Shown: positions 42,662-51,916 of the stretch, piece after piece
How positions within the stretch are numbered: the stretch's first letter is position 1
Layout: each line of letters opens with the position of its first letter
Assembly: GCA_023426545.1 (NCBI GenBank)
Contig: JAFAAN010000171.1
Coordinates: forward strand, 1 to 64,000
Direction of reading: 5' to 3'
Origin: Pseudomonadota bacterium
GTDB lineage: Bacteria > Myxococcota > Myxococcia > Myxococcales > Myxococcaceae
DNA length: 64,000 bases
The notes under the pieces: model-generated
What the model saw: only the letters and a program-made list of their open reading frames with translations
Told to the model about the DNA's origin: nothing
The model's database searches: none
Position numbers and translations under genes: made by a program

Positions 42662-43846
42662 TCAACGCAGCAGCGCTTCCAAAGCATCGCCCAGGGCCTC
42701 GTAGTCGGCCGGGGTATTGTAGAGCTGCGCGGAGATGCGCACATGCCGGTGCGGTGGCCGGGGCCAGGGCGTGATTTGCGCCTCGATGCGGTACGCGTCG
42801 AAGAGGCGAAGGTGGAGCGGGTCTACGGAGAGGGGGGGCTCGGGCGCCTCCGGGAAGCCGTCTGGCAGTCCCACCGTGGCCATGCTGCCCACCATGTCCT
42901 CGGGGCACGCGGGCTGGCTGCCCAGCCGGGCGCACAGCATGTTCTGCGCCGCGAGCGCCTTGGCCCGGTTGGAGGCCATCACCTCCGGCCAGCCGCCGGG
43001 GAGCATGCCGCCCACGACGCGAATCGCCTCGGGCACGCAGAGCACGGCGGACGGGTCGTGTGTCCCCGTCCAGTCGAAGTCCAGCCGGAAGCGGGAGCGG
43101 TCCGTCCGCCGGGAGTTGTGCCCGTGGCTGATGGCCAGCGGCTTGATTGCGGGCTGGAGCTCCCTGCGGACGTGGAGGAACGCGGCGCCCTTGGGCGCGC
43201 ACAGCCACTTGTGGCAGTTGCCGGTGTAGTAGCCCGCGCCCAGCGTCCGCAGCGACAGCGGCAGCATGCCTGGCCCGTGCGCGCCGTCCACGAGCGTCTC
43301 CACGCCGCGCTCGCGCATCGCCGTGACGAGCGAGGCCAGCGGCATCACCAGCGCCGTCTGGCTGGAGACATGGTCCACCAGGAAGAGGCGCGTGCGCGGC
43401 GTGACGTGGGACAGCACCGCGTCCACCACCGCCCGCGCGGAGGGCACCGGCCAGGGGAGCTTCGCCACCACCACCTTCGCGCCCCACTGTGATGCCACGA
43501 AGTCCAGCGCGTTGCGGCTGGCGTTGTACTCGTGGTCGGTGGTGAGCAGCTCGTCGCCAGGGGCGAAGCGCAGCGAGCGAAGCACGGTGCTCACGCCCGC
43601 GGTGGCGTTGGGGACGAAGCCCAGGTCGTCCGCGTCCGCGTCGAGGAACGCGGCGAGCGCGGCGCGGGCGTCATCCAGCAGCGGCTCGATTTCTCGGTGG
43701 AGGAAGCGCACCGGCTCCGCTTCCAGGCGGGCGCGGAGCTCGGACTGCCGCTGGAGGACGGCCGTGGGGCAGGCGCCGAACGAGCCGTGGTTGAGGAAGA
43801 TGACCTCGGGGTCCAGGCTCCAGTGGCTGCGGAAGGACGCGCTCAT
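42662..43846 (-). CDS. Class V aminotransferase-fold PLP enzyme (isopenicillin-N-epimerase-like)
   Basis: The 394-aa protein has IFLNHGSFGACPTAVL at the N-terminus and PGDELLTTDHEYNASRNALD. It then has ETLVDGAHGPGMLPLSLRTL (the Asp that contacts the PLP pyridine N) and YYTGNCHKWLCAPKGAAFLH with the Schiff-base Lys. The layout and HGSFGACP start match CefD-like isopenicillin N epimerase homologues, which in non-producers are usually of unknown substrate. It is probably an amino-acid epimerase or lyase. It is the first gene of a three-gene minus-strand run with ppx and the MFS transporter. Confidence 0.87.
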   Translation of the reverse strand: MSASFRSHWSLDPEVIFLNHGSFGACPTAVLQRQSELRARLEAEPVRFLHREIEPLLDDARAALAAFLDADADDLGFVPNATAGVSTVLRSLRFAPGDELLTTDHEYNASRNALDFVASQWGAKVVVAKLPWPVPSARAVVDAVLSHVTPRTRLFLVDHVSSQTALVMPLASLVTAMRERGVETLVDGAHGPGMLPLSLRTLGAGYYTGNCHKWLCAPKGAAFLHVRRELQPAIKPLAISHGHNSRRTDRSRFRLDFDWTGTHDPSAVLCVPEAIRVVGGMLPGGWPEVMASNRAKALAAQNMLCARLGSQPACPEDMVGSMATVGLPDGFPEAPEPPLSVDPLHLRLFDAYRIEAQITPWPRPPHRHVRISAQLYNTPADYEALGDALEALLR

Positions 43847-43935
43847 GGGGGAGGACTCGACCCCGAGCGCGCCCCGGCTGTCAACGTGGGCGGGGACGCG
43901 GCGGGCCAGCCCGCGCCCCGGGCGCCCGGGCGAGG

Positions 43936-45222
43936 CTACTGCGGCAGCGGTGCCCAGTCCGGCGTCAGGTAGTGGCCCTTCTCGGCGCGCAGCGGCATCT
44001 GGTTGTTGCCGTCCGCCGTCATCACGTAGAGCTGGGAGCCGCCATTTCGCGTCGAGGTGAAGACGATGAGGCGGCCGTTGGGCGAGAAGGCGGGCTCCTC
44101 GTTGCTGCCCTGGTCCTGCGTGAGGCGCGTCACCTTGCCCGTCTCGACGTTGACGGTGAAGAGGTCGAAGGCGTTGCGCTCGTCGCGGGCCGTGAAGACG
44201 ATGAGGTCCCCGCGCGGCGACCAGTCCGGCGTCTGGTTGTAGTTGCCCTGGAAGGTGAGCCGGCGCACGCCCGTGCCATCCGCGTTCATCACATACACCT
44301 GCGGACTGCCGCCCCGGTTGGACACGAAGGCGATGCGCTTGCCGTCCGGTGACCAGGAGGGGCTGGTGTTGAGGCCGTAGGGCGTGTCGGTGAGCGCGCG
44401 GGCGCCGCTGCCGTCGAGGTTGGCCACGTAGATTTGCGCGCTCTCGCCCTCTGCCAGGGCGTACGCGATGCGCTTGCCGTCCGGGGAGAAGGCCGCGCCA
44501 GTGGCCATCTGCTCACCGGAGATGACGGCGCGGGCCTCGCCGCCCGGAGCCTGCAGGTAGATGTCCGGGCGGTTCTTCCGGTACGTGGTGAAGGCGACCT
44601 GCGAGCCGTCCGGGCTCAGCGCGGGCAGGATGTTGATGCCGCCCTTGGTGAGCGCCCGGGCGTTGCCGCCGTCCCAGTCCGCCACGAACACGTCGCGGTT
44701 GTTGCCCGACTTGCGCACGTAGGTGATGCGCGACAGGAAGGGGCTGGGCTCGCGGGTGAAGTGCCGGTAGAGCGCGTCCGCCAGCCGGTGCGCGAGCAGC
44801 GAGGCGTCATTCGCCGGCGCATCCTTGGACACCTTCAGGTCCTCGCGGCCGGTGCCCACGTTGAACAGGCGCAGCTCACCGCGCAGCACGCCGGCGTCCT
44901 GCGCCAGCGACACCTTCACGAGCGCCTCGGCGCCCACGTCCGACCAGCGGCTGAAGGTGATGCTGGCGGCGGCCATGCCTTCCTTCGGGTCCGCCGTGAA
45001 GCCCCGGCGGTCCAGCACCTGGAGGATGCCGGAGGCGGACAGGTCGAAGGTGAAGGCCGCGTCAAAGGGGGCCGCCAGCGACTTCGCGCCGTCGTTCTGC
45101 GTCAGGGGGGCGGGCACCGCCACCGGCAGCGGGCGGAAGTTGGCGCCCGAGATTTCGATGGTGGGCGCCTGCGCGAGCGCGACGGCGGGGAGGAGCAGGA
45201 GGGAGAGGAGCAGGGCTTTCAT
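43936..45222 (-). CDS. tolB: Tol-Pal system beta-propeller protein TolB
   Basis: The 428-aa periplasmic protein has the signal MKALLLSLLLLPAVALAQA. A short N-terminal domain is followed by a six-bladed WD40-like propeller. Repeats are plain: FTTYRKNRPDIYLQ, ALSPDGSQVAFTTYR, FSPDGKRIAYALAEGESAQI, WSPDGKRIAFVSNRGGSPQV, WSPRGDLIVFTARDERNAFD, FSPNGRLIVFTSTRNGGSQL. TolB couples the inner-membrane TolQRA motor to Pal and keeps the outer membrane attached during division. Its ATG overlaps the tolA stop by four bases. Confidence 0.94.
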   Translation of the reverse strand: MKALLLSLLLLPAVALAQAPTIEISGANFRPLPVAVPAPLTQNDGAKSLAAPFDAAFTFDLSASGILQVLDRRGFTADPKEGMAAASITFSRWSDVGAEALVKVSLAQDAGVLRGELRLFNVGTGREDLKVSKDAPANDASLLAHRLADALYRHFTREPSPFLSRITYVRKSGNNRDVFVADWDGGNARALTKGGINILPALSPDGSQVAFTTYRKNRPDIYLQAPGGEARAVISGEQMATGAAFSPDGKRIAYALAEGESAQIYVANLDGSGARALTDTPYGLNTSPSWSPDGKRIAFVSNRGGSPQVYVMNADGTGVRRLTFQGNYNQTPDWSPRGDLIVFTARDERNAFDLFTVNVETGKVTRLTQDQGSNEEPAFSPNGRLIVFTSTRNGGSQLYVMTADGNNQMPLRAEKGHYLTPDWAPLPQ

Positions 45223-46007
45223 AGGGCGTTGAACACCAGGTTGACGCCGCTCTTCTGCAGGGCGTCGCGGAGATGGGCCGGCGGAGGAGAGAAGGGCGCG
45301 GCCTTTCGCACGGCGGTGATGACGGCCGAGTCGAAGAGGTCGTTCCCGCTGGCCTTGGTGAGATTCACGTCCAGCACTTCACCCGTGCGGCCCAGGCGCA
45401 CCGCCACCATGGCCTTGAGGCGCAGCCGCTCGGATTCGGGGATGGTGTCCGCCACGCTGTAGTGGCGGCGGACCTGCGACTGGAGCAGGCCGAAGTAGCG
45501 CTCGCCTTCCGCGGTGGCCGAGTCGCCGTCCGGGTCGCCGTCCTCGGCGCCCTCCGCCTCCTCGGGCTCGGCCGCCTTGGCCGTCTTGTCGAAGGCGCCG
45601 AAGAGGCGCTTGCGCCGGTCCTCGCCCGTGGTCTCGCCCTTCTGCGGCGTGGGCTTGGACGTGGAGGGCTCCGGCTGCACGCCTGGAATGGGCACCGCCA
45701 CCTTGGCGGGCGTGGGGGGCGGAGGCGGCGCCTCGGGGGCGGGCTTGGGCGCGTCCACCTTCTTGGGCGGCGGTGGCAGCTGCTCCTTGCGAGGCAGCAG
45801 CTTGGCGTCGCGGGGCTTGCCCAGGCGCACCAGCGTGGCGCGGATGGGCTTGGCGTCCGGGTCCACCCTGGGAGTGGCGGAGAAGCGCGCGTATGCAATC
45901 GCCGCCACGAGGACCAGGACGTGCCCCACCACCGACACCACCACGAAGCGCGACATCCGCGTGGAGCGCGTGGCGAGCAGGCTGTGGCTGACCGCGGAGT
46001 GGCTCAT
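45219..46007 (-). CDS. tolA: TolA/TonB-type energy-transducing protein
   Basis: The 262-aa protein has an N-terminal anchor with the S-H-x4-H-like SRFVVVSVVGHVLVLVAAIA helix needed for contact with TolQ-TolR. A Pro/Lys-rich spacer follows (PPPPKKVDAPKPAPEAPPPP), then an acidic linker. The C-terminal TonB_C domain has YFGLLQSQVRRHYSVADTIP, VAVRLGRTGEVLDVNLTKAS and SAVITAVRKAAPFSPPPAHL. It is shorter than E. coli TolA and lacks the long helix. The TonB-like C-terminus could allow it to act as TonB, but the location between tolR and tolB points to TolA. Confidence 0.85.
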   Translation of the reverse strand: MSHSAVSHSLLATRSTRMSRFVVVSVVGHVLVLVAAIAYARFSATPRVDPDAKPIRATLVRLGKPRDAKLLPRKEQLPPPPKKVDAPKPAPEAPPPPPTPAKVAVPIPGVQPEPSTSKPTPQKGETTGEDRRKRLFGAFDKTAKAAEPEEAEGAEDGDPDGDSATAEGERYFGLLQSQVRRHYSVADTIPESERLRLKAMVAVRLGRTGEVLDVNLTKASGNDLFDSAVITAVRKAAPFSPPPAHLRDALQKSGVNLVFNAL

Positions 46008-46010
46008 GGA

Positions 46011-46478
46011 CTAGCGCTTCGCTTCCTTCGACTTGCCTTTGCCGCTGTTGGACGTCCGGCCCCCGGCCGTCGGGTCCGTAATCATGCCCACGTTGCCGAT
46101 GCCCGCGCGCTGGGCCGCGGCCATCACCTCCACCACGACACCGTAGGGCACGTCCCGGTCCGCGTGGAGATAGACCTCCTTGTCCGCCTGGGCCTTGGCG
46201 TTGGCGGCGAGCTTCTGCTCCAGCTCCTCCAGCGCCACCTCGGCGTCGCCGATGTAGACCTTGCGCCCCGCGTCGATGGAGAGCACGAGCTTCTTCTCCG
46301 TGGCCTCCACGGGCGCGGCCTTCGTCTCCGGCAGGTTCACCTTCACGCCCTGCTGGATGAGGGGCGCCGTCACCATGAAGATGATGAGCAGCACCAGCAT
46401 CACGTCCACCATGGGCGTGACGTTGATTTCGCTCATGGTGGTGCGGCCACCGCCGCGGTTGCCTCCGCCCATTCCCAT
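46011..46478 (-). CDS. tolR: ExbD/TolR proton-channel subunit
   Basis: The 155-aa protein has a Gly-rich head, then MSEINVTPMVDVMLVLLIIF, the ExbD/TolR signature with the proton-conducting Asp in VDVMLVLL. A small periplasmic domain (VYIGDAEVALEELEQKLAAN, HADRDVPYGVVVEVMAAAQR) follows, and then a Lys/Ser-rich tail. It forms the proton-driven motor with TolQ and TolA. It is three bases from tolA and eleven from tolQ, in one operon. Confidence 0.93.
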   Translation of the reverse strand: MGMGGGNRGGGRTTMSEINVTPMVDVMLVLLIIFMVTAPLIQQGVKVNLPETKAAPVEATEKKLVLSIDAGRKVYIGDAEVALEELEQKLAANAKAQADKEVYLHADRDVPYGVVVEVMAAAQRAGIGNVGMITDPTAGGRTSNSGKGKSKEAKR

Positions 46479-46489
46479 GGCCGCCCCGC

Positions 46490-47200
46490 CTACCGGAAGA
46501 AGTGACGCTTGATGATGTTGAGGAAGTCCGCGGAGAAGTTCGACATCTCCGTGTCGAACACCTTGATGCGGCTGACGAACGAGTTGTAGGCGACCACCGC
46601 CGGAATCGCCGCGAAGAGGCCCGCGGCGGTGGCGAAGAGCGCGTTGCCCACCGGCGCGGCCACCGTGGCCAGCGTCGCGTTGCCCTGCTCGGCAATCTGG
46701 TTGAACGCGCTCAGGATGCCGATGACGGTGCCGAACAGGCCCACGAAGGGGGAGGCCGCGCCCACCGTGCCCAGGAAGGACACCCGGTTCTCCAACTCGG
46801 TGATTTGCGCGGTGGCGGCCCGGTGGAGGGCGCGCTCCACGTTTTCGATGCCGCCCAGCCGCTCCGCCATGGCGCCCTCGGCGCCGCCTTCCTTGGCCTG
46901 CGCCAGCTTGGTCAGCTCCTCATACCCGGCGCAGAAGACCTTCGACAGCGGCGAGCCGTCCAGCTTCTGGGCCGACTGGTAGATGGCCTCCAGGCGCGAG
47001 GCCTTCCAGAAGGTGTCGAGGAAGGTGAGAGATTGTGCGCGGGCCTTGGCGAGCTGGGACGCCTTCATGGCGATGAGGGCCCAGGAGGCCACGGATACGC
47101 CCATCAGGAGCAGGAGGACGGCCAGCTCGATGAAGGAGGCGTCGCGGATGATCTCCACATAGTTCATGGCGCCAAGCGCCAGGGGCAGGTGGGGCGTCAT
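46490..47200 (-). CDS. tolQ: ExbB/TolQ proton-channel subunit
   Basis: It is 236 aa from the ATG at 47200; the ORF extends to 47251 but the added residues are not family-like. Neither this ATG nor the one at 47167 (MNYVEIIRDASFIELAVLLL) has a strong ribosome site. There are three membrane segments: ELAVLLLLMGVSVASWALIA, the signature ENRVSFLGTVGAASPFVGLFGT region, and APVGNALFATAAGLFAAIPA. It forms the stator ring around TolR. First gene of tolQRAB. Confidence 0.92.
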   Translation of the reverse strand: MTPHLPLALGAMNYVEIIRDASFIELAVLLLLMGVSVASWALIAMKASQLAKARAQSLTFLDTFWKASRLEAIYQSAQKLDGSPLSKVFCAGYEELTKLAQAKEGGAEGAMAERLGGIENVERALHRAATAQITELENRVSFLGTVGAASPFVGLFGTVIGILSAFNQIAEQGNATLATVAAPVGNALFATAAGLFAAIPAVVAYNSFVSRIKVFDTEMSNFSADFLNIIKRHFFR

Positions 47201-47360
47201 GGGGAGCAGCGCGTAACACTCCGATAAGACAGGGTCAAACAATGGGGGCACGGTTGGTTGCTTGAGCCGGCGGCCCCAGGGGCTGAATATTTTCAGGCGT
47301 TGCCCGTCGGATGGAGCTGAAACGGGCCGAACACCTCACTGCCCCACCGACAGGTGCCCC

Positions 47361-48392
47361 ATGAACTCCCGGTTGCTGGTCGCATTCCTCTGTCTGTTTG
47401 CGATCCTCCCAGGCTGCATCGTCCATGAAGAGTCGTGCTGCGATGTTCCCCGCTACCCCGGGGACGTGACCTTCCGCTGGAGCTTCGGCGGACTGCGCTG
47501 CAGCGAGGACCGCGCGGTGATGGGGGTGAACGTCACCGTTCCCGGCGAGCGGCTGGCCAATGATGGCCGTTACAACTGCCAGGCCAACGGCTTCGACGGC
47601 ATCATCCTCCATGACTTCGCGCCGGGGACGTATCAGTTCCGCCTCGAGGGCGTCGGCTACGGCAACGAGCTGCTGTACGAGGCCCGCGGTACCTTCACGG
47701 TGGACGGCAACGTGACGGTGAACGTGGACCTGACGCCGATGGGCAGCCCCACGTCGTTCGCCTACCTGAACTGGCTCTTCCCGCCGAACGTCTACAGCGC
47801 CAACCCCAACTGCAGCCAGGCGGGGATCGCCTTCGTGGAGGTGCGCATCGATGACGGAGAGTGGGGACGCTTCGACTGCAGGGAGGGCAATGGGGGCAAC
47901 CAGATCCAGACGCTCTACCTGGCGCCGGGCTATCACGACGTGGAGCTCGTCGCTCTCGATGCGAACGGCCTGCCCTGGTACCACTTCATGGGGGAGATCA
48001 ACACGCTGGCGGGCCGGCCGACCTCACACACGGCCCAGCTGTGGGTCATTGGTGGAGCGTCCGTCCGGTGGGAGCTGCGTACACGGTATGGCACGCGGCT
48101 GAGCTGCTACGATGCGGGGGTGGCCCGCGTGGGCATCAACTTCCGCAACTACGACACCGGCGAGCTGGTGTACGGCGACACGGGTGACTGGCACGACTGC
48201 GTCGACGGCCCGACCGAGACCCCCATCGTGTACGAGTTCCTGCGGCCTGGCCGGTACGTGGTGGAGATGTACGCCCGGGCGTTCGATGGCCGCGAGTACG
48301 CCTCGCCGAACAACTCGCCCATCATCGACGTGGTGGCCCACGTCTTCCCGGAGGCCAAGGCCGCGCTGCCCGTGTCTCTCACCCCGCGGTGA
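47361..48392 (+). CDS. Lipoprotein with three Cys-paired beta-sandwich repeats
   Basis: The 343-aa protein begins MNSRLLVAFLCLFAILPGCI with a lipobox at LPGC, so it is mature from Cys 19 or so. It then holds three repeats of about 100 residues. Each starts with an aromatic strand (VTFRWSFGGLRCSEDRAVMG, FAYLNWLFPPNVYSANPNCS, ASVRWELRTRYGTRLSCYDA), carries two Cys, and has an A-P-G-x-Y or R-P-G-x-Y turn (FAPGTYQFRLEGVG, LAPGYHDVELVALD, LRPGRYVVEMYARA). These look like carboxypeptidase-regulatory/Ig-like domains with one disulfide each. No function is known. It is divergent from tolQ. Confidence 0.8.
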   Translation: MNSRLLVAFLCLFAILPGCIVHEESCCDVPRYPGDVTFRWSFGGLRCSEDRAVMGVNVTVPGERLANDGRYNCQANGFDGIILHDFAPGTYQFRLEGVGYGNELLYEARGTFTVDGNVTVNVDLTPMGSPTSFAYLNWLFPPNVYSANPNCSQAGIAFVEVRIDDGEWGRFDCREGNGGNQIQTLYLAPGYHDVELVALDANGLPWYHFMGEINTLAGRPTSHTAQLWVIGGASVRWELRTRYGTRLSCYDAGVARVGINFRNYDTGELVYGDTGDWHDCVDGPTETPIVYEFLRPGRYVVEMYARAFDGREYASPNNSPIIDVVAHVFPEAKAALPVSLTPR

Positions 48393-48506
48393 GCGCGGCT
48401 GTCAGGTGAGGAAGTGAGCGGAGGGCCGGGGGCGGATGCTCCCGGGCCTTCGTGCTTTTCGGCACCCGCGCTGGTGCTGGCATCAAACGTGATAGGGACA
48501 CGCCCC

Positions 48507-49322
48507 ATGCGGCAAGGCAGCCACAGTCCCATTGGCGTGTTCGACTCGGGTGTCGGAGGGCTCACCGTCCTCAAGGCGCTCATGTCCCGGCTTCCCCACG
48601 AGAGCACCGTGTATCTGGGGGATACCGCGCGAGTGCCCTATGGCACCAAGTCCGGCGAGGTGGTGACGCGCTACTCGCTGAAGAACGCGGAGTTCCTGCT
48701 GGAGCGCGGCATCAAGCTGCTGGTGGTGGCGTGCAATACCGCCTCGGCCGTGGCGCTGCCCGCGCTGGAGGCGGCGCTGCCGGTGCCGGTGGTGGGCGTC
48801 ATCGTCCCTGGGGCGCAGGCGGCGCTGGCGCGCACGCGGGGGGGCGGGGTGGGAATCATCGGTACCCCTGGGACCATTCGCTCGGGGGCCTATCAGCGCG
48901 CGCTCGAGTCCGCGGACCCGCGGGTGCGGGCCAAGGCCCGCGCCTGTCCGCTCTTCGTGCCCCTGGCGGAGGAGGGATGGACCACGGGCGACGTGCCCCT
49001 GCTGGTGGCGCGTGACTACCTGTCCGAGTTCACCCGGGAGGGTGTGGACACGCTGGTGCTGGGCTGCACGCACTATCCGTTGCTCAAGGGCGTCATCGCG
49101 GAGGTGGTGGGGCCGCGGGTCACGCTGGTGGACTCCGCGGAGGCCACCGCCGAGGCCGTGGCCTCACTGCTCACGGCGCGTGGCGGGCTCGCCTCCGGGG
49201 CTCAGGGCGCGCCGACGCACGCGTACTACGTGACGGACGTGCCCGAGCGCTTCATGGAGGTGGGGGCCCGCTTCCTCGGGCGGCCCATCTCCGCCGCCGA
49301 GCAGGTGGACCTGACCTTCTAA
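48507..49322 (+). CDS. murI: Glutamate racemase
   Basis: The 271-aa enzyme supplies D-glutamate for peptidoglycan. Motifs are intact: SPIGVFDSGVGGLTVLKALM (Asp 13, Ser 14), YLGDTARVPYGTKSG, and the two catalytic Cys at about 76 (VVACNTASAVALPALE) and 187 (TLVLGCTHYPLLKGVI). The ATG at 48507 was chosen because it precedes the conserved start by 7 residues; upstream codons are poorly coding. It converges on carF, 106 bases away. Monocistronic. Confidence 0.95.
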   Translation: MRQGSHSPIGVFDSGVGGLTVLKALMSRLPHESTVYLGDTARVPYGTKSGEVVTRYSLKNAEFLLERGIKLLVVACNTASAVALPALEAALPVPVVGVIVPGAQAALARTRGGGVGIIGTPGTIRSGAYQRALESADPRVRAKARACPLFVPLAEEGWTTGDVPLLVARDYLSEFTREGVDTLVLGCTHYPLLKGVIAEVVGPRVTLVDSAEATAEAVASLLTARGGLASGAQGAPTHAYYVTDVPERFMEVGARFLGRPISAAEQVDLTF

Positions 49323-49428
49323 CAGGCGTGCAGCCCCGAAGTGGCGCCGGGGCAGGGGGCCGGCTCCTGTGGGGCGGCCGGGCTTCGGAGGCTCACCGGT
49401 GGAGCGGCGGCCTTGCAGGGAGAGGGCT

Positions 49429-50280
49429 TCAGGCAGAGGGACGGGAGGAGGCGGGCTTCTCCGGCGCGGTCGCCTTGTTGAGAAGCTCCTTGGCGGCCTG
49501 GACCACTGGGGCCTCGCTGTCGCTCTCCGCGGCGACCAGCGCGAGGGCGGCCTCCGCACCGATGTCGTCCTGGCGCGGAAGCTGGCCGGTGGCCCAGGTG
49601 ATGAGGCGCTCGGCGGTGGGGAAGAAGTGGACCATCGTCAGCGGCTTGTTCAGCCAGCCCACGGTGATGCAGTAGTACTTGTTGTACGGCTTGGTGTGGT
49701 GGATGCGGTGGTGGTCGGGCGGCAGGATGAGGTGCACGCGCTGGAGGAGGCCGACGAGCGCGGGCGGCGTATCCATGTGCGACCACTTGTGGAACTGATT
49801 GGTCGCCATCACCCAGAAAATCATCGCGCCCAGGAAGGACGCGAAGAACACCCAGCCGGCGCTGCTCATGGGCAGGCACAGGGCGATGACGGCCACGGGC
49901 AGGGAGATGAGGCAGTTGTTGCCGTTGGTCTCCACGAAGTCGTGGCGGGTGATGGCCTTCTCGTCCACGTGGTGCTCGCGGAAGGGGCGGATGAGCGCCT
50001 TGCCCAGGATGGGCATCTCCGTGGAGCCCCAGGTGTCCCCCAGCCAGTGGACGAAGCCCGACACGAAGTCCGCGGCGAGGTAGCCCAGCAGCACCGCGCT
50101 CAGCAGCAGCCACGTGCCCGCGTACGGGTTGCCCCACAGGCGGTACACCAGCGCCGCCTCCAGGGAGATGAACGAGACGATGGCGCCAATCTCCATCGCG
50201 CGAATGGCGGGCGAGTACCCCTGCGCCAGCACCTGGGCATCCTGCTGGCGGACCTTCGTCTCAATGTCCTGGGTCTTCAT
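49429..50280 (-). CDS. carF: Plasmanylethanolamine desaturase, CarF/TMEM189 family
   Basis: The 283-aa membrane enzyme is the myxobacterial CarF type. It forms the vinyl-ether bond of plasmalogens, lipids that in Myxococcus xanthus are needed for light-induced carotenoid synthesis through singlet-oxygen signalling. The His-rich motifs of the TMEM189/Kua fold are complete: DFVSGFVHWLGDTWGSTEMP, PFREHHVDEKAITRHDFVET, NQFHKWSHMD and PPDHHRIHHTKPYNKYYCIT. Helices flank them, and a soluble Ala-rich tail follows. The start is at 50280; the longer frame adds a basic, unrelated leader. It stands alone. Confidence 0.93.
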   Translation of the reverse strand: MKTQDIETKVRQQDAQVLAQGYSPAIRAMEIGAIVSFISLEAALVYRLWGNPYAGTWLLLSAVLLGYLAADFVSGFVHWLGDTWGSTEMPILGKALIRPFREHHVDEKAITRHDFVETNGNNCLISLPVAVIALCLPMSSAGWVFFASFLGAMIFWVMATNQFHKWSHMDTPPALVGLLQRVHLILPPDHHRIHHTKPYNKYYCITVGWLNKPLTMVHFFPTAERLITWATGQLPRQDDIGAEAALALVAAESDSEAPVVQAAKELLNKATAPEKPASSRPSA

Positions 50281-50492
50281 CGGGGCCGTCCTGACCGTTC
50301 GTGGGGTCGTTGAGAACCACGACCGTCCGCCTGTACGTATCCCAGCCGCTTTCAGCTTTTCAACGGAAGTGCCGCAGGAATGAACGGGCCTGTACGGTTG
50401 CTGGGCCGGGAGCCTCACGCACAAGAGACGCGAGCAGGTCACGCTTACCTTGTGTCGTGCGGATGCGGCTGGTACGGTCCGCGACCTCGGCG

Positions 50493-51059
<567 letters not shown>

Positions 51060-51223
51060 CCCTCCCGCGGGTCGCTCACGCACGCGCCGGATGTGGGCAC
51101 CGTGCGTGCCGCTCCGGACAGGGCCGTGGGTGGGAGTCGTCACGCGGGCGAGGCGCCTCTCGCGGGCCGTGCGTGGGGGCCGCTCGCCGGGCGTGCTAGG
51201 TTGGCGGTCTTCCGCGCGCCGCC

Positions 51224-51916
51224 ATGATTCAGTTCTTCCACGTATACAAGGCGTATCCCGGTGACCCGCCGGTGCTGTCGGACATCAACCTCAACGTGGA
51301 GAAGGGTGAGTTCGTCTTCCTGACGGGGCCCTCGGGCGCGGGGAAGACGACGCTGCTGAAGCTCATCTTCTGCGCGGAGAAGGCCACCAAGGGGCAGATT
51401 CTCGTGGGCGGGCGCAACATCGCCCGCATCCGCGAGTCCGCGGTGCCGTACCTGCGGCGCAACATCGGTGTCGTCTTCCAGGACTTCAAGCTGCTGCCGC
51501 ACCGGACGGTGGAGGACAACGTGTCCTTCACGCTGGACGTGCTGGGGGTGCCCCGCGCGGAGGCGCGCGAGAAGGTGCGGCGCATGCTCAAGCTGGTCGG
51601 CCTGGAGCACAAGGCGGACTCGTTCCCGCTGCGCCTGTCGGGTGGGGAGCAGCAGCGCGTGGTCATCGCGCGAGCGCTCGTCAATGACCCGACCATCCTC
51701 CTGGCGGACGAGCCCACGGGGAACCTCGACCCGGCGCTCACGGTGGAGATCATGGACCTGCTCACGCAGGTGAACGTGCGCGGCACCACGGTGATGGTGG
51801 CCACGCACGACGCGACGCTGCTGTCGCGCTACCAGAAGCGCACGGTGCGCCTGGAGCGCGGGCAGATTGTGTCCGACGAGGACGGCGTCAAGGCGGCGCG
51901 CCGGATGGTGGTATGA
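51224..51916 (+). CDS. ftsE: Cell-division ABC transporter ATP-binding protein FtsE
   Basis: The 230-aa ATPase has Walker A FLTGPSGAGKTTLLKLIFCA, the Q-loop/Y-rich NIGVVFQDFKLLPHRTVEDN, signature LRLSGGEQQRVVIARALVND and Walker B ILLADEPTGNLDP. FtsE with FtsX does not transport but uses ATP to switch on periplasmic amidase activators at the septum. The stop overlaps the ftsX ATG by four bases. First of a tight ftsE-ftsX-envC operon. Confidence 0.95.
   Translation: MIQFFHVYKAYPGDPPVLSDINLNVEKGEFVFLTGPSGAGKTTLLKLIFCAEKATKGQILVGGRNIARIRESAVPYLRRNIGVVFQDFKLLPHRTVEDNVSFTLDVLGVPRAEAREKVRRMLKLVGLEHKADSFPLRLSGGEQQRVVIARALVNDPTILLADEPTGNLDPALTVEIMDLLTQVNVRGTTVMVATHDATLLSRYQKRTVRLERGQIVSDEDGVKAARRMVV

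Noticed and set aside
48430..48470. Terminator after the three-repeat lipoprotein
   Set aside because: The GGGCCGGGGGC/GCTCCCGGGCC pairing has mismatches, so it is weak evidence.
49333..49353. Terminator between murI and carF
   Set aside because: GCCCCG/CGGGGC gives only a six-base stem without a T tract; too common in this GC range.
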